A stretch of 64,000 nucleotides of DNA from a candidate division KSB1 bacterium (GTDB lineage Bacteria > Zhuqueibacterota > Zhuqueibacteria > Zhuqueibacterales > Zhuqueibacteraceae), in assembly GCA_034506255.1 (NCBI GenBank), contig JAPDPX010000002.1, positions 124,001-188,000 on the forward strand, read 5' to 3'. Both the position numbers and the translations under genes were made by a program. This document shows positions 53,601 through 62,495 of this stretch, one piece after another. Positions within the stretch are counted from its first letter, which is position 1. The number at the start of each line of letters is the position of its first letter. Under the pieces are notes generated by a model that saw only the letters and a list, made by a program, of their open reading frames with translations, did not search any database and was not told where the DNA came from.

Positions 53601-56000
53601 TTATTTCATCCTCACCACGCTGGTCTCACCCTCCATCTCCACCTCCAGCACCACCGGCAGGTTTTCCTTGATGCCCTGTTCATGGGTGATGAGAAAAATT
53701 TGCCGAAAATAGCTGCTCAGATGCTGCAGGGTTGCGAGCAACAGCAGCTTGCGCTCTTCATCCTGCGAGCCGAAGATCTCATCGAGCACGATGAATTGCA
53801 GGGCGGGACGGCCCGAGCGTTGCGCAATCACCTGGCTGATCGCGACCCGCAGGCAGAGATTCAACAGATCCTGTTCGCCGCCGGAGAAGCGATTGAGCTC
53901 GAAGCGGCGGTTTTGATCGTAGAGATAGAGGTTGTAGGATTCGTCGAGTTCGAGCAGGGAGTAGCGGCCATTGGTGGCCATGCGCATGATTTCGGAGGCA
54001 CGGCTTTCGATCAAAGGCCGCAGCCGGCCGGCCATCGCCACGCGAAAGGCTTTGAGGTGTTCCTGCAGGGCCTCGAGCAACTGCACTTCCTGCTTCACTT
54101 GCGCGATGACGGCCAGGCGCTCCTTCATCAACGCGATGCGCTGCTCGAGATTTTCCACCTGGGCGGCGGCCCGGGCAAATGCGGCATGCGCTTCCCCGGC
54201 TTGCTTTTGCGCCTGGGAGTGTTTCAGGCTCGCTTCATCATAGGCCTGCTTGCAGTGCCGGTACACGTCTTCATGGAACTGCAGTTCCTCCAGGGAGCGT
54301 CGCGCGGCCTCCTCCTGCTGGCGGCAGGCGGCGAGCCGTGCCGCGGCCTGCGACAGCCGCGCCAGCAATGCCGGCAGCCGTGCCACATGTGCCTCCAGCC
54401 GCGTGACTTCTGCCACCTGCTTCTCCGCGGCAGACAATTCCGCTTGTAACGCCGCCGCACGCGTCTCATCGACCCGGGGCGTGCCGAGCTGCCGGATCTC
54501 CTGCTGCGCCTGCTCGCTCTGCTGTTGCAACTCGCCTGCGCGCTGCAACTGGCCGGCGAGTTGCGTCTGCACCTGCGCCAGTCGCACGCGTTCATTGCCC
54601 AGCCGTTCGCGCTCCTGTTGCAGGGCCTGCAAGCGCAGCTCGGCCTCCTGCACCTGCGCAGCCACCTCTCTCTTCTCGCGCTCGCACTTGAGATACTCCT
54701 CCCGCAGTCTGGCGAGGGTGCGCTGACAGCGCGTCACCACCGGCTCGAAATGCTCGCCGAGCGGACGCGTGCAGACCGGGCAGGGACTGTCGGAGCCGAG
54801 CGTCTGCACTTGCTGCAGCTTTTGCTTCTCCTCGATCCCTTTGCCTTTGATTTTGGCGAGTTCGGCCAGCAGTCTTTGTTCGGCCTCGCGCTGCGCACGC
54901 ACGGCGGCCTCGGCCTGTCGCACGCTCTCCCTGACATTGTTTTCGGCGGCCAGCACGCGGGGCAGGGCTTCCAGCTCCTGTTGCAGGCCGGCAATCTCAT
55001 GTTCGAGTTTTTGCCGCTGCTCGGTGAGATTTTTGACGAGTTGTTGCTTGCCATGCAGGGTTGCGAGCCGGCGGCGGTTTTCCTCCAAAGTCTCCTTTTC
55101 CGCCTGCAGGCGTTGCCAGTGCTCGCGCACCGGCGCCAGCTCCGCCAGTTTTTGCTGCGCCTGCATGATCTCGTGGCGTTCGTTTTCCATCTGCTGCACT
55201 TGTTGTTGCAGCAGTGCCATTTCCCGCTGCAGCGTGTGTCGTTCGTTTTGCAATTTGACAGCGCGATCACGTCGCAGCGACTCGGCCTCGAAAGCCGCCT
55301 TGGCCTGTTCCCGCTTTTGCCGCCAGTCGCGCTCCTGCTGTTCGAGCGTGTGCCAGTGTTCCTCCGCCTGGGCGCGAAGGGCTTGCTGCTCGCACAACTG
55401 CTGCTGCAATGCTGCGAGATCTTCCTGGCTGAGGCGGCTGCCCTCCACAAAATTGCGTTTGTCGTTGGCCTCCTGCAGGGCGCGTTTGCGCGCGAAATCG
55501 ATGGCATCGAGATTGAGCAGGCGGCTGATCAGTTTGCGCCGTTCCTCGTCACGCAGGTTGCTCAGCACCGCCAGTTCCTTTTGTTTGGCGAAAATGGAGG
55601 CCTCGAACGATTTGCGGTCCAGGCCGAGAATTCTCTCGATCTCGCGACTGACGTCGTTTTCGCGCACCGCCACCGCTTCGCTCATGCCGGCGCGATAGAG
55701 GGCGGCTTCCACCGCCTGCTGGGCGCCGCGCAGCGAGCGCACCACGCGATAGTCGGTGCCGGCCAGGGAAAAAGTCAGCTCAACTTCGCACGGCTCGGCG
55801 AGGCTGGCGGTTTGCCGGCGCAGCAGGGATTTTTCCGTGCGCGCCGCGCGCGAGCCATACAACGCCCAGGCAATGGCCTCCAGCAGGGTGGATTTGCCCG
55901 CGCCATTGCGGCCGATGATGCCAATCACATTCTCGGGAAGTTCAAGAAACAGGCTCTCGAAGCGGCGGAAGTTGCGCAGGCGCAGCGATTGCAAAATCAT
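53601..56000 (-). CDS. sbcC: SbcC/Rad50-type SMC ATPase
   Basis: The 799-residue ATPase pairs with SbcD to cut DNA ends and hairpins. The N-terminus MILQSLRLRNFRRFESLFLE leads to Walker A IIGRNGAGKSTLLEAIAWAL (about 28-47). Two long coiled-coil arms rich in Q, E, L and R flank a zinc hook, SPCPVCTRPLGEHF, near residue 405. The C-terminal lobe has the signature RFSGGEQDLLNLCLRVAISQ (about 703), Walker B FIVLDEIFGSQDEER (about 733) and the LITHEQG switch. At 799 residues it has shorter arms than E. coli SbcC (1,048). Its ATG overlaps the sbcD stop. Confidence 0.95.
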   Translation of the reverse strand: MILQSLRLRNFRRFESLFLELPENVIGIIGRNGAGKSTLLEAIAWALYGSRAARTEKSLLRRQTASLAEPCEVELTFSLAGTDYRVVRSLRGAQQAVEAALYRAGMSEAVAVRENDVSREIERILGLDRKSFEASIFAKQKELAVLSNLRDEERRKLISRLLNLDAIDFARKRALQEANDKRNFVEGSRLSQEDLAALQQQLCEQQALRAQAEEHWHTLEQQERDWRQKREQAKAAFEAESLRRDRAVKLQNERHTLQREMALLQQQVQQMENERHEIMQAQQKLAELAPVREHWQRLQAEKETLEENRRRLATLHGKQQLVKNLTEQRQKLEHEIAGLQQELEALPRVLAAENNVRESVRQAEAAVRAQREAEQRLLAELAKIKGKGIEEKQKLQQVQTLGSDSPCPVCTRPLGEHFEPVVTRCQRTLARLREEYLKCEREKREVAAQVQEAELRLQALQQERERLGNERVRLAQVQTQLAGQLQRAGELQQQSEQAQQEIRQLGTPRVDETRAAALQAELSAAEKQVAEVTRLEAHVARLPALLARLSQAAARLAACRQQEEAARRSLEELQFHEDVYRHCKQAYDEASLKHSQAQKQAGEAHAAFARAAAQVENLEQRIALMKERLAVIAQVKQEVQLLEALQEHLKAFRVAMAGRLRPLIESRASEIMRMATNGRYSLLELDESYNLYLYDQNRRFELNRFSGGEQDLLNLCLRVAISQVIAQRSGRPALQFIVLDEIFGSQDEERKLLLLATLQHLSSYFRQIFLITHEQGIKENLPVVLEVEMEGETSVVRMK

Positions 56001-57160
56001 GCCTCCAACTCCTGCGCTTCGGCTTCGGCAAGAAACTGCGCGCCCAGCCGCTCCAGCTCGGCGCGCGGCAGACTGCCATCGCTGTGCGTCTGCAGGTAGC
56101 GCGCGAATTCCTCCCGCAGCGAGCCGAGCGCCGGCGCCGCCTCCCCGCCGCGCCCATTCGCGCCGGTGGCGGCCAGGGTGATCTGCCGGTTGAGATGAAA
56201 AACCTGCGGGAACAACCGCTCGATCGCGGCAAAATCGAGCTGCAGATACAAATCACGCGAGAGCTCTGCGATCGCGAGGCTGACCATGGCATCGGTGAGA
56301 TCGGCTGTGCTGAGCCGGGCCACCTCCGCCATGAGCTCCTCGCGCGTTTTGCCCCGGGCATTGACCGGCGGCAGCCGCAGCATGGGCCGCGCCGGGATTT
56401 GATGATAGCGCCATTCTCGCGTCGTCAGATCACCGACCAGGTAGCCGGAGGTGTAACCCGCCTCATTGAAGCTGGTGCGCTCGGTCGAGCCGGAATAGAA
56501 GGTGTGATCGTTGATGGCGAGATGGCGGTGATAATGCCCGAGCGCGATGTAATCAAATCGCAGGTTGAGGCGGGTCTCCGGATCTTCCAGCATCTGCTCG
56601 TTGAATTCGCCCATGCGGGTGTCGATTTTGCCCGCGGCACGCCAGGCGCCGTGGCTGAGCAGAATGTTCCAGGTGGCCGAATCATCCCAGCGCAGCGCGG
56701 CATAGGCCTGCTCGAGTGCCTCACTCAGCGAGCAGTGGGGAATGCAATGCACCGCGCAGCTCGTTTTGCCGTCCCTGCTGTGCAGCACGATTTTCTCATA
56801 GGCGCCCTGGTAGACGGCATGCACCATCGGCAGCACACGCAACGCCTCGAAGATATTGCCGGTGGCGCGAATGCGCGGGGTGGAATGATTGCCGGCGACC
56901 ACCACGAAGGGAATGTTGGCCTCCTGGAGTTGCTGCAAGCCGGCCAGCGCCACGGCGATGGCGCGGTTGTTCGGCCGCGGCGATTGAAAGAGATCCCCGG
57001 CGTGCAAAACAAAATCCGGTTTGTGCAGGAGAATGGCATCGATCACCCGCCACCAGGCGTCATAGAAATCCTGCTCGCGGCGGTTCACCCCCGTTTGTGG
57101 ATCGACCCGGGCGAGATCGGAAAAACCAAGATGGGTGTCGGCAAAGTGAATGAAACGCAT
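55997..57160 (-). CDS. sbcD: SbcD/Mre11-type nuclease
   Basis: This 387-residue metallophosphoesterase carries the Mre11 motifs in order: FADTHLGFSD near the N-terminus, LHAGDLFQSPRP, VVAGNHSTPRI, LLSHGAW and IALGHYHRH. These bind two metal ions for exo/endonuclease activity on DNA ends. A C-terminal helical region after about residue 280 would dock on the SbcC coiled coil. The ATGA overlap with sbcC indicates a translationally coupled complex for double-strand-break end processing. The start at 57160 fits the family N-terminus MRFIHFADTH. Confidence 0.95.
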   Translation of the reverse strand: MRFIHFADTHLGFSDLARVDPQTGVNRREQDFYDAWWRVIDAILLHKPDFVLHAGDLFQSPRPNNRAIAVALAGLQQLQEANIPFVVVAGNHSTPRIRATGNIFEALRVLPMVHAVYQGAYEKIVLHSRDGKTSCAVHCIPHCSLSEALEQAYAALRWDDSATWNILLSHGAWRAAGKIDTRMGEFNEQMLEDPETRLNLRFDYIALGHYHRHLAINDHTFYSGSTERTSFNEAGYTSGYLVGDLTTREWRYHQIPARPMLRLPPVNARGKTREELMAEVARLSTADLTDAMVSLAIAELSRDLYLQLDFAAIERLFPQVFHLNRQITLAATGANGRGGEAAPALGSLREEFARYLQTHSDGSLPRAELERLGAQFLAEAEAQELEA

Positions 57161-57335
57161 GCCTGCTCTCGAGGAGTGCGGGTTGGTTGGAGCGAAATGG
57201 TGTGGGCCGTATGCGGCCCGCGCTGTTGTGCGGGCGGCGGGCCCTTTGCGGCATCACACCCGGCTGCTGTGACACGCCGGGCAATCTAAGCCATTCCCGC
57301 CAGAGTTTCAAGTGCTTCTCCCCGGCAGGCAGGGC
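57161..57335. other. left part of the divergent intergenic region
   Basis: This lies between divergent sbcD and the HD gene. It is GC-rich and shows no gene; the sbcD promoter must lie here but is not obvious. Confidence 0.3.
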
Positions 57336-57364
57336 TTGCATTTCGACTCAGAGTTTGCTTTAAT
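57336..57364 (+). promoter_or_regulatory. sigma-70-like promoter of the HD-domain gene
   Basis: TTGCAT at 57336-57341, an optimal 17-base spacer, and TTTAAT at 57359-57364. It would give a 5' leader of about 110 bases before the ATG at 57484. Confidence 0.45.
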
Positions 57365-57483
57365 CTCGGCACGGCAACGCCGGAAATCGCGGTGTTGCCA
57401 CGCTGCAACCGCCCGGGCACGGACGGGCAAACCGCGGCCTCCCGCCAGAGCGCGCGCGACCAACAGCCCCTTTGGAGTGCATT

Positions 57484-58434
57484 ATGAAACAACTCAACGA
57501 GCTTCTGCTGGGCGAACACGTCACCACTTTTGTGGTGTTGCGCAGGAAGGAAACCCGCACCAAGAAGAACGGCGATCCTTATCTCGCGCTCGAGTTGAGC
57601 GATGCCACCAGCCACGTTGCCGCTGTGATGTGGGACAACCTCGAATCCATGACCGCGGAAGCCGGGCAGATTGTCAAGATCGCGGGCGTGGTGGAGGAAT
57701 ACCAGGGCCAGCGGCAAGTCCGCATCGACAAAATGCGCCCGGCGCGCGATGACGACAAGATTGATCTCACCAGGCTGGTGCCCTCTGCCAGGGAAGATCG
57801 CGGCGTGATGTGGGAGCGCTTTCAGAAGCTGATTGAAAGCGTCGCCCAGCCCTCCCTGCTCGCCCTGCTGCGCCGCGTGTTCACCGATGAGAAAATCACC
57901 CGGCTTTTCTGCCTGGTGCCCGCCGGCAAGAAATGGCATCACGGCTATCTCGGCGGCCTGCTGGAACACACCCTCAACGTCGCCACGATTTGTGATCGCC
58001 TCGCCAAAATTTACCCGCAGGTCGATCGCGATCTGCTCGTGACCGCAGCCTTGCTGCATGATGTCGGAAAGGTGCTGACCTACACCCCCGGCCCGGTTTT
58101 CGAGTACACCGATGCCGGCCGGCTGCTCGGCCATATTGTGATGGGCGTGCAACTGGTGGGCGAGAAATTGGCGGAGCTTTCCGCGTTTCCCGCTGAGCTG
58201 GCGATGAAACTGCAGCATCTCATTCTCAGCCATCAGGGCACGCTGGCGCAGGCTTCGCCGGTGGTGCCCATGATTCCCGAGGGTTTTCTGCTCTATTTCG
58301 CCGACGAGATCGATTCCAAGCTCAATGCCATCGAACGCATCGCGCAAAAGGAGCGGCCGGCCGGCAGCAAGTGGAGTGAATATGTCAATCTGCTCGAGCG
58401 CTATCTCTACCTGGGCGAGCCGTCGCACTCTTGA
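57484..58434 (+). CDS. OB-fold/HD-domain 3'-5' exoribonuclease-like protein (YhaM type)
   Basis: The 316-residue protein combines an N-terminal OB-fold nucleic-acid-binding domain (about residues 10-90; TTFVVLRRKETRTKKNG and AGQIVKIAGVVEEYQG) with an HD phosphohydrolase domain. The HD part includes KKWHHGYLGGLLEHTLNV, LLHDVGKVLTY, and GHIVMGVQLV with downstream histidines. This is the architecture of YhaM/CBF1, a 3'-to-5' exoribonuclease in Gram-positive bacteria. The start at 57484 is preceded by TTGGAG; a TTG start four codons earlier is possible. RNA or DNA specificity is not visible here. Confidence 0.88.
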   Translation: MKQLNELLLGEHVTTFVVLRRKETRTKKNGDPYLALELSDATSHVAAVMWDNLESMTAEAGQIVKIAGVVEEYQGQRQVRIDKMRPARDDDKIDLTRLVPSAREDRGVMWERFQKLIESVAQPSLLALLRRVFTDEKITRLFCLVPAGKKWHHGYLGGLLEHTLNVATICDRLAKIYPQVDRDLLVTAALLHDVGKVLTYTPGPVFEYTDAGRLLGHIVMGVQLVGEKLAELSAFPAELAMKLQHLILSHQGTLAQASPVVPMIPEGFLLYFADEIDSKLNAIERIAQKERPAGSKWSEYVNLLERYLYLGEPSHS

Positions 58435-58688
58435 GTTGATTGGCGGTTGGCCTCACCCATTCTGCCCGTGCTTGCCGGCGGGCCGGCCTCAGCCGGACAA
58501 GTGAGAACCTGCCCGCCGATTTCGTAATTGCCTGTTTCAGGTTGGCACAAAGGATTCGCGGCCGGGGGGTGCGGTGCCTGCGCATGCTGGCACGTGACTG
58601 CGGCAGGATAGGCGGGAAGGGGAGAGGAGGCAGCGCAATTTAACGGTTTAGCAGGTTAGCGAAAGTTCACAAGAGAAGGGTGGTGGCG
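58435..58688. other. intergenic region, no gene seen
   Basis: This is the left part of the 420-base gap between convergent genes. No terminator directly follows the HD gene. The right part holds the candidate small-RNA signals listed separately. Confidence 0.3.
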
Positions 58689-58704
58689 TGGCATGTATCT
58701 TGTA
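58689..58704 (+). promoter_or_regulatory. sigma-54-like promoter sequence (weak)
   Basis: TGGCATGTATCTTGTA has GG, ten bases, then GT (consensus GG-N10-GC), with the flanking T-G-G-C-A and T-T-G conserved. It lies about 100 bases before a strong hairpin. No enhancer-binding regulator is nearby and a chance match is possible. Confidence 0.25.
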
Positions 58705-58791
58705 AAAACATGGAGCACCAGGCGATGATGAGTCTGGCGACACGCACGCTCGATTCGAACATCAAGTTTCCATCCACCCCTCCTTTCCTGG

Positions 58792-58831
58792 AACGGCGGA
58801 GGCGAGAAATCGTCTCCGCCGTTTGTTTTGA
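58792..58831 (+). terminator. strong hairpin with GAAA tetraloop and T-rich tail
   Basis: AACGGCGGAG (58792-58801) pairs perfectly with CTCCGCCGTT (58814-58823). Four further pairs (one G-T) enclose a GAAA loop, and TTGTTTTG follows. It sits 358 bases after the HD gene and 32 bases before the convergent DUF4097 gene ends. It could end either the HD transcript or a separate short RNA. Confidence 0.75.
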
Positions 58832-58854
58832 TGCCTGCCGGTAAACCTGCCAGC

Positions 58855-59658
58855 TCAGGATCTTTTTAAAATCGTGATCGCGCCGTTGGTGGTGCGCAAG
58901 TTGACGCGGCCGCCGTCTTCACCGATTTGGCCATGTAACTCGTTGCGCCGGAGGCCGCTGCGCCGCGTGAGCGGGAAGTCACAATCCACCCTGCCGTTGG
59001 TGGTGCGGGCGGAGATGCTGGCGTTGCAGTCGCCGGGAAACTCGACGGTGATGCTGCCGTTGGTGGTTTCGAAGTCCAGGGTGGCCTCGCGCTCCACTTG
59101 GGCCATGGCGATGCGGAGGCGGCCGTTGGTGGTTTTAGCGGAGATGCTGCCCCGGGCATCGTCGATTGCGATGCTGCCATTGGTGGTTGCCAGGCGGATG
59201 TTGCCGGAGATCGCCCGCGCCTCGATTTGGCCGTTGACCGATTGGATTTTAATCTGGATTTGGCGCGGCAGCGAGATCTGGTAGGTGACGGTTACGCTGC
59301 CGTTGCCTTCGCCAAAAATCCAGCGCCAGAAGGTGTCGTCATCGTCCTGCACACGCGGCGTGCGGGTTTCGACGGCGACAGCATACTCTTCCTGGCGCAC
59401 GATGATCTCGGTGGCTGCCAGCAACTTTTGGGCATCCTCCTGGCGGCGGGCCTGAGCCAATTTCTGCGCCACGATCTGCACTTCATTGCGATCCCATGCC
59501 ACAATCTCAATGGCGCCATTGGTGTTTTCCAGAGAGAAACTGCCGCCGGGGGAGAGCGGGCAGTTTTTTTCAAAACGTTCGCGCACTTCCCCGGCCTGCA
59601 CGCCGGCGGCAAGCAGGCAAAGCGCGGCAGCCATAATTTTCGAGAAAACGGTTTTCAT
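58855..59658 (-). CDS. exported DUF4097-like beta-helical protein
   Basis: The 267-residue protein has a signal peptide (MKTVFSKIMAAALCLLAAGV, cleavage near QAGE). From about residue 35 it consists of repeated rungs of the DUF4097/adhesin type, each carrying T-T-N-G or similar: SLENTNGAIEIVAWDRNEV, IQSVNGQIEARA, IRLATTNGSIAI, ISAKTTNGRLRI and VNLRTTNGAITIL. Such proteins fold as right-handed beta helices in the envelope; their ligands are unknown, and they often sit near envelope-stress regulators. The start at 59658 places the signal peptide first. The gene lies 33 bases downstream of a second gene of the same broad type, so they form an operon. Confidence 0.83.
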   Translation of the reverse strand: MKTVFSKIMAAALCLLAAGVQAGEVRERFEKNCPLSPGGSFSLENTNGAIEIVAWDRNEVQIVAQKLAQARRQEDAQKLLAATEIIVRQEEYAVAVETRTPRVQDDDDTFWRWIFGEGNGSVTVTYQISLPRQIQIKIQSVNGQIEARAISGNIRLATTNGSIAIDDARGSISAKTTNGRLRIAMAQVEREATLDFETTNGSITVEFPGDCNASISARTTNGRVDCDFPLTRRSGLRRNELHGQIGEDGGRVNLRTTNGAITILKRS

Positions 59659-59691
59659 ATGGCGTTCCCGGTTTGACACGCACGTGACGGT

Positions 59692-60561
59692 TTATTCGCG
59701 TTCGATGCGGCATTCACCCACGCCGGCACTGATGCGCAACTGAAAAGTCTGGCTGGCGTCGTCGTAATTTTCGGAATAATAGTAGCGGCCCTCTTTGCGC
59801 AGAAAGTCGGGCAGCCTGAAATGGGACAGGAACATGAAGCTCGAAACCGCCAGCCGGGTGCCGGCCTTGCGCGGCAGAATGATCGTGGTCTCGCCGATGT
59901 CGAGATCGACCTCGGCCACCGCTTCCTTGAGCAGTTCGCCGCTGAAATCGATGGTCAGTTCGCCGATGCCGCCGTCGATGGCGGCATTGCGAAAGCGCGC
60001 GTTGCCCAGCCGCCGGAAATTGGATTCCCCAATTTTGGTGTTGAGCAGGAGGTTGGTCATGGTGGTTTGATTGGGCTGGTCGAAATCGAGGTTGACCTCG
60101 CCGGCAATGGTTTCCAGGGAAAGGTCGCGCAGGCGCAGGCCGCCAAGCTGCATTTCGATCTCGCCGGCTTTGATTCTGAAATCCAAATCCAGCTCGCCGC
60201 CGGTGGGCAGCTCCACCTCGAGCTCGCTGGCGTTATGGCTGTCGTGCTGACCTAGCCAGCGTTGCTTGTCGAGCATGAGATCGAGGGTGTTGCGCTTTTC
60301 GTTGTAGCGCAGCGTGTGCTGGTATTCGTCGCGATCATAAGCCAGCCGCACGCGCAGTTGGTCTTCGCTCCTGCCGCGTGACACACGCACCTGGCCAACG
60401 TCCACTTCGACCCGCAGCCGGAAGGTCGAGCCGGTATCGATGCGGAAACTGTTGTCGAGATCCTCGAAGCTGCGACCCGGCCGGTCTTTCTCCTGGGCCT
60501 GCGCCCCTCCCAAACCGCAGCAGACCGCGAGCACCAGCGTCATGATTTTAGGACTGTGCAT
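59692..60561 (-). CDS. exported DUF4097/LiaF-like toast-rack protein
   Basis: This 289-residue protein has a signal peptide (MTLVLAVCCGLGGAQA). A repetitive beta region follows: FRLRVEVDVGQVRVSRG, LEVELPTGGELDLDFRIKAG, GEIEMQLGGLRL and ETIAGEVNLDFDQPN, then a second half with IGELTIDFSGEL and LDIGETTIILP. This alternation is typical of the toast-rack/DUF4097 and LiaF-like group of envelope proteins. GGAGG lies just before the ATG at 60561. It is the first gene of a two-gene operon and has an ECF-type promoter-like sequence upstream. Its function is not known. Confidence 0.8.
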   Translation of the reverse strand: MHSPKIMTLVLAVCCGLGGAQAQEKDRPGRSFEDLDNSFRIDTGSTFRLRVEVDVGQVRVSRGRSEDQLRVRLAYDRDEYQHTLRYNEKRNTLDLMLDKQRWLGQHDSHNASELEVELPTGGELDLDFRIKAGEIEMQLGGLRLRDLSLETIAGEVNLDFDQPNQTTMTNLLLNTKIGESNFRRLGNARFRNAAIDGGIGELTIDFSGELLKEAVAEVDLDIGETTIILPRKAGTRLAVSSFMFLSHFRLPDFLRKEGRYYYSENYDDASQTFQLRISAGVGECRIERE

Positions 60562-60611
60562 GTCAACCTCCGCCTTAACTCAGCCATGCGCCTTTGTAAG
60601 CCGCACGAAAG

Positions 60612-60636
60612 TACGGACGAACTATGGCAAAGTTCC
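60612..60636 (-). promoter_or_regulatory. possible ECF-sigma promoter of the DUF4097 operon
   Basis: On the minus strand GGAACTT (with GGAAC at 60636-60632) is followed after 16 bases by CGTA (60615-60612), which fits the GGAAC-N16-CGT pattern of extracytoplasmic-function sigma factors. It lies about 50 bases before the start codon. No sigma factor gene is in the window. Confidence 0.3.
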
Positions 60637-61414
60637 TGATTAATTTCTTCGGCAGGCGTGGCGCACAAACTCAAGGTGGCCATTTGTGATCCGGCGGAGA
60701 ATCATACCGCCCGGTTGGAAAGGCGTCGCGGGCCTGCCAGAGGGTGGAGAAGCGTGGACTTCTTGCCTGTTCGCCTGATGGCTACGCAGGATGACCACGA
60801 CAAATTTGGCTTGACAATGAGACCGCAGGCAGTTAGCTTTCGGCCGATATTTTTTAGGGATGCCAGCAGATCAGGTTCAACTATTCAGGAATCGTCAAAC
60901 CATCGCTTTTCTGAATTGGCAGCTTGGGAGCAGCACTGAAAAGGGACAACGCAATGCCAACCGAAGCGGCAATGGCCCCATAGCGGGATGACAGCTTGCC
61001 GTATTCTCTGGTCCGCAAGCTCCTACAGGACTGCAGAGATGTTGCGGGTTGCGGATCTTCGGAATTGGGGGCGCGGACAATTTGGGCGCCGCAACGCATC
61101 GACTTGACGGTCGCAGACTTGTGTTTGTCCGAAATGGGCGGTTTTGAAGTTCGTTGATTCGCTGGCATTGCAATGCCGGCGGGTCGCGGTGGTCACGAAG
61201 ACTGCGAATACTGCTTTCGGTTTAAATTGGGTTCCCGGGCCGCCGACGCCCTTCCGCTGCAATCAGCGGGTTGTGATGAAATTTTCCGGTCTGTCCGGGC
61301 GTTGCTTGCGGCCACAGGGATTCATCAGGTGAAACGGCACGCCGGCGGTGAGGGAGGGGAGGCGGCACCGCCGCCAGCGTACAATTCTGCACCCGCCACC
61401 AAGAGGGTTTTCCC
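60637..61414. other. intergenic region, no convincing gene
   Basis: About 780 bases between the divergent DUF4097 operon and the Lrp gene. Overlapping frames of 92-95 codons exist on the minus strand (60881-61173) but lack a ribosome binding site and a known domain. ATTCAG near 60890 and CTGAAT near 60911 make a loose inverted repeat. I see no RNA gene. Confidence 0.35.
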
Positions 61415-61897
61415 ATGTCATCCGAAAAACTCGATGAGATCGATGTCACCATTCTCAAAATCCTGCAGGCGCACGGCCGCACCAAACGCAACGAGCTGGC
61501 GGACAAGGTGAAGCTTTCCATTCCTGCAGTGAGTGAACGGTTGCGCAAGCTGGAGGAAAGGCGCATTATTCGCGGCTATCATGCCGTGGTCGATGCCCCA
61601 AAAGTCGGCCTGGGCCTGACCGCGTTCATTTTTTTGACGACGGAATCATCGATCTACTATCCCCAGATCATCAACCATGCGCAACTGGAGGAGGAAATCC
61701 TCGAGTGCCATGCCATCACCGGCGATGGTTCGCATATTTTGAAGGTCAAGACACAATCGACCGCGACGCTCGAGCGGTTGCTCTCGCGCATTCAATCCTG
61801 GCCGGGTGTGAAAAACACCCGCACGAGTGTCGTGCTTTCCAGCCCCAAGGAGGACACGGCGGTCACCCTTGCCCACCTTGAACCCGCCAACCGCTAG
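61415..61897 (+). CDS. Lrp/AsnC-family transcriptional regulator
   Basis: The 160-residue protein has the Lrp layout. An N-terminal winged helix-turn-helix (about 7-60) includes DEIDVTILKILQAHGRTKRN, then LSIPAVSERLRKLEERRIIR and GYHAVVD. A C-terminal RAM/ACT-like ligand-binding domain (about 70-145) has TAFIFLTTE, ILECHAITGDGSHILKV and LLSRIQSWPGVKNTRTSVV. Family members bind amino acids and control amino-acid metabolism or transport. The neighbouring histidine-degradation-type gene starts 600 bases downstream and could be a target, but that is only a guess. GAGGG precedes the ATG. Confidence 0.92.
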   Translation: MSSEKLDEIDVTILKILQAHGRTKRNELADKVKLSIPAVSERLRKLEERRIIRGYHAVVDAPKVGLGLTAFIFLTTESSIYYPQIINHAQLEEEILECHAITGDGSHILKVKTQSTATLERLLSRIQSWPGVKNTRTSVVLSSPKEDTAVTLAHLEPANR

Positions 61898-62128
61898 GCG
61901 TTTACTCCCGGTGTTGTTCCCGCTTTTGCGTTTGTTGGTGTCATGCACGCCGTTGCGCCGGCAGCAGAGCGATGCTCTCCACACTAACCTCAGCACATGT
62001 CAGTTTTACCGCCGCCTGCCCTCGCATTCCGGGTAATGCCTCAGTTACATGCGCGGACGCTAAAAGCCACAAGCTAAAACACGCCAGGACACGAAGCCGC
62101 AGGGGTTTCGCAAAGAATAGCCGTTCCG

Positions 62129-62149
62129 CCACGGTTTGACCGTGGTTTT
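62129..62149 (+). terminator. hairpin, probable terminator downstream of the Lrp gene
   Basis: CCACGGT (62129-62135), loop TTG, ACCGTGG (62139-62145), then TTTTA. The seven-pair stem is short and lies 230 bases after the stop codon. The rest of the 598-base gap (61898-62495) holds no gene that I can support. Confidence 0.45.
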
Positions 62150-62338
62150 ATCTTGGTATCCTGCGGATGCTCCCGGCAGAAATGCCACGGCCAAACCATG
62201 ACAGATCAAAGAGGGGACTGACTTGTTACCGCGAAGATTTTTCAATCATGCGACCTGCCAAGAGCCCGAGGGAGAACCTGGTTGCCTGCGCTATTCCACA
62301 CGGTTACTGAGGGATCACCATCCCGGTCTTTTTTGACA

Positions 62339-62367
62339 TTGCGTTTCTTGCGGTTTTGTGTTATGCT
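62339..62367 (+). promoter_or_regulatory. extended -10 type promoter upstream of the ftcD-like gene
   Basis: A TGT-TATGCT extended -10 (TATGCT at 62362-62367) follows TTGCGT (62339-62344) after 17 bases; a TTGACA overlaps just upstream but at poor spacing. It would leave a leader of about 120 bases before the ATG at 62496. Confidence 0.3.
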
Positions 62368-62495
62368 GGCGGAGTTTTTTTATTTGGAAGAGGCCTGCCG
62401 GCGGGCAGCCTTGCCGGCACCGCTTGCGGAGGTCAGGCAAGTGGTGGCCCTGCTGCCGGGTGTCCGGCACAGATCAAATCCTGTTTGAGGTTTTC

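Noticed and set aside
54525..56099. A 524-codon plus-strand frame
   Set aside because: It is antisense to sbcC/sbcD; its Leu-rich translation mirrors the Gln/Glu-rich coiled coil.
58736..58780. A GATTCGAAC word resembling a tRNA T-loop
   Set aside because: No D-arm, anticodon arm or acceptor stem can be built around it.
60881..61173. Overlapping 92-95-residue minus-strand frames
   Set aside because: There is no ribosome binding site, no known family, and two different frames are open over the same stretch, as expected by chance.
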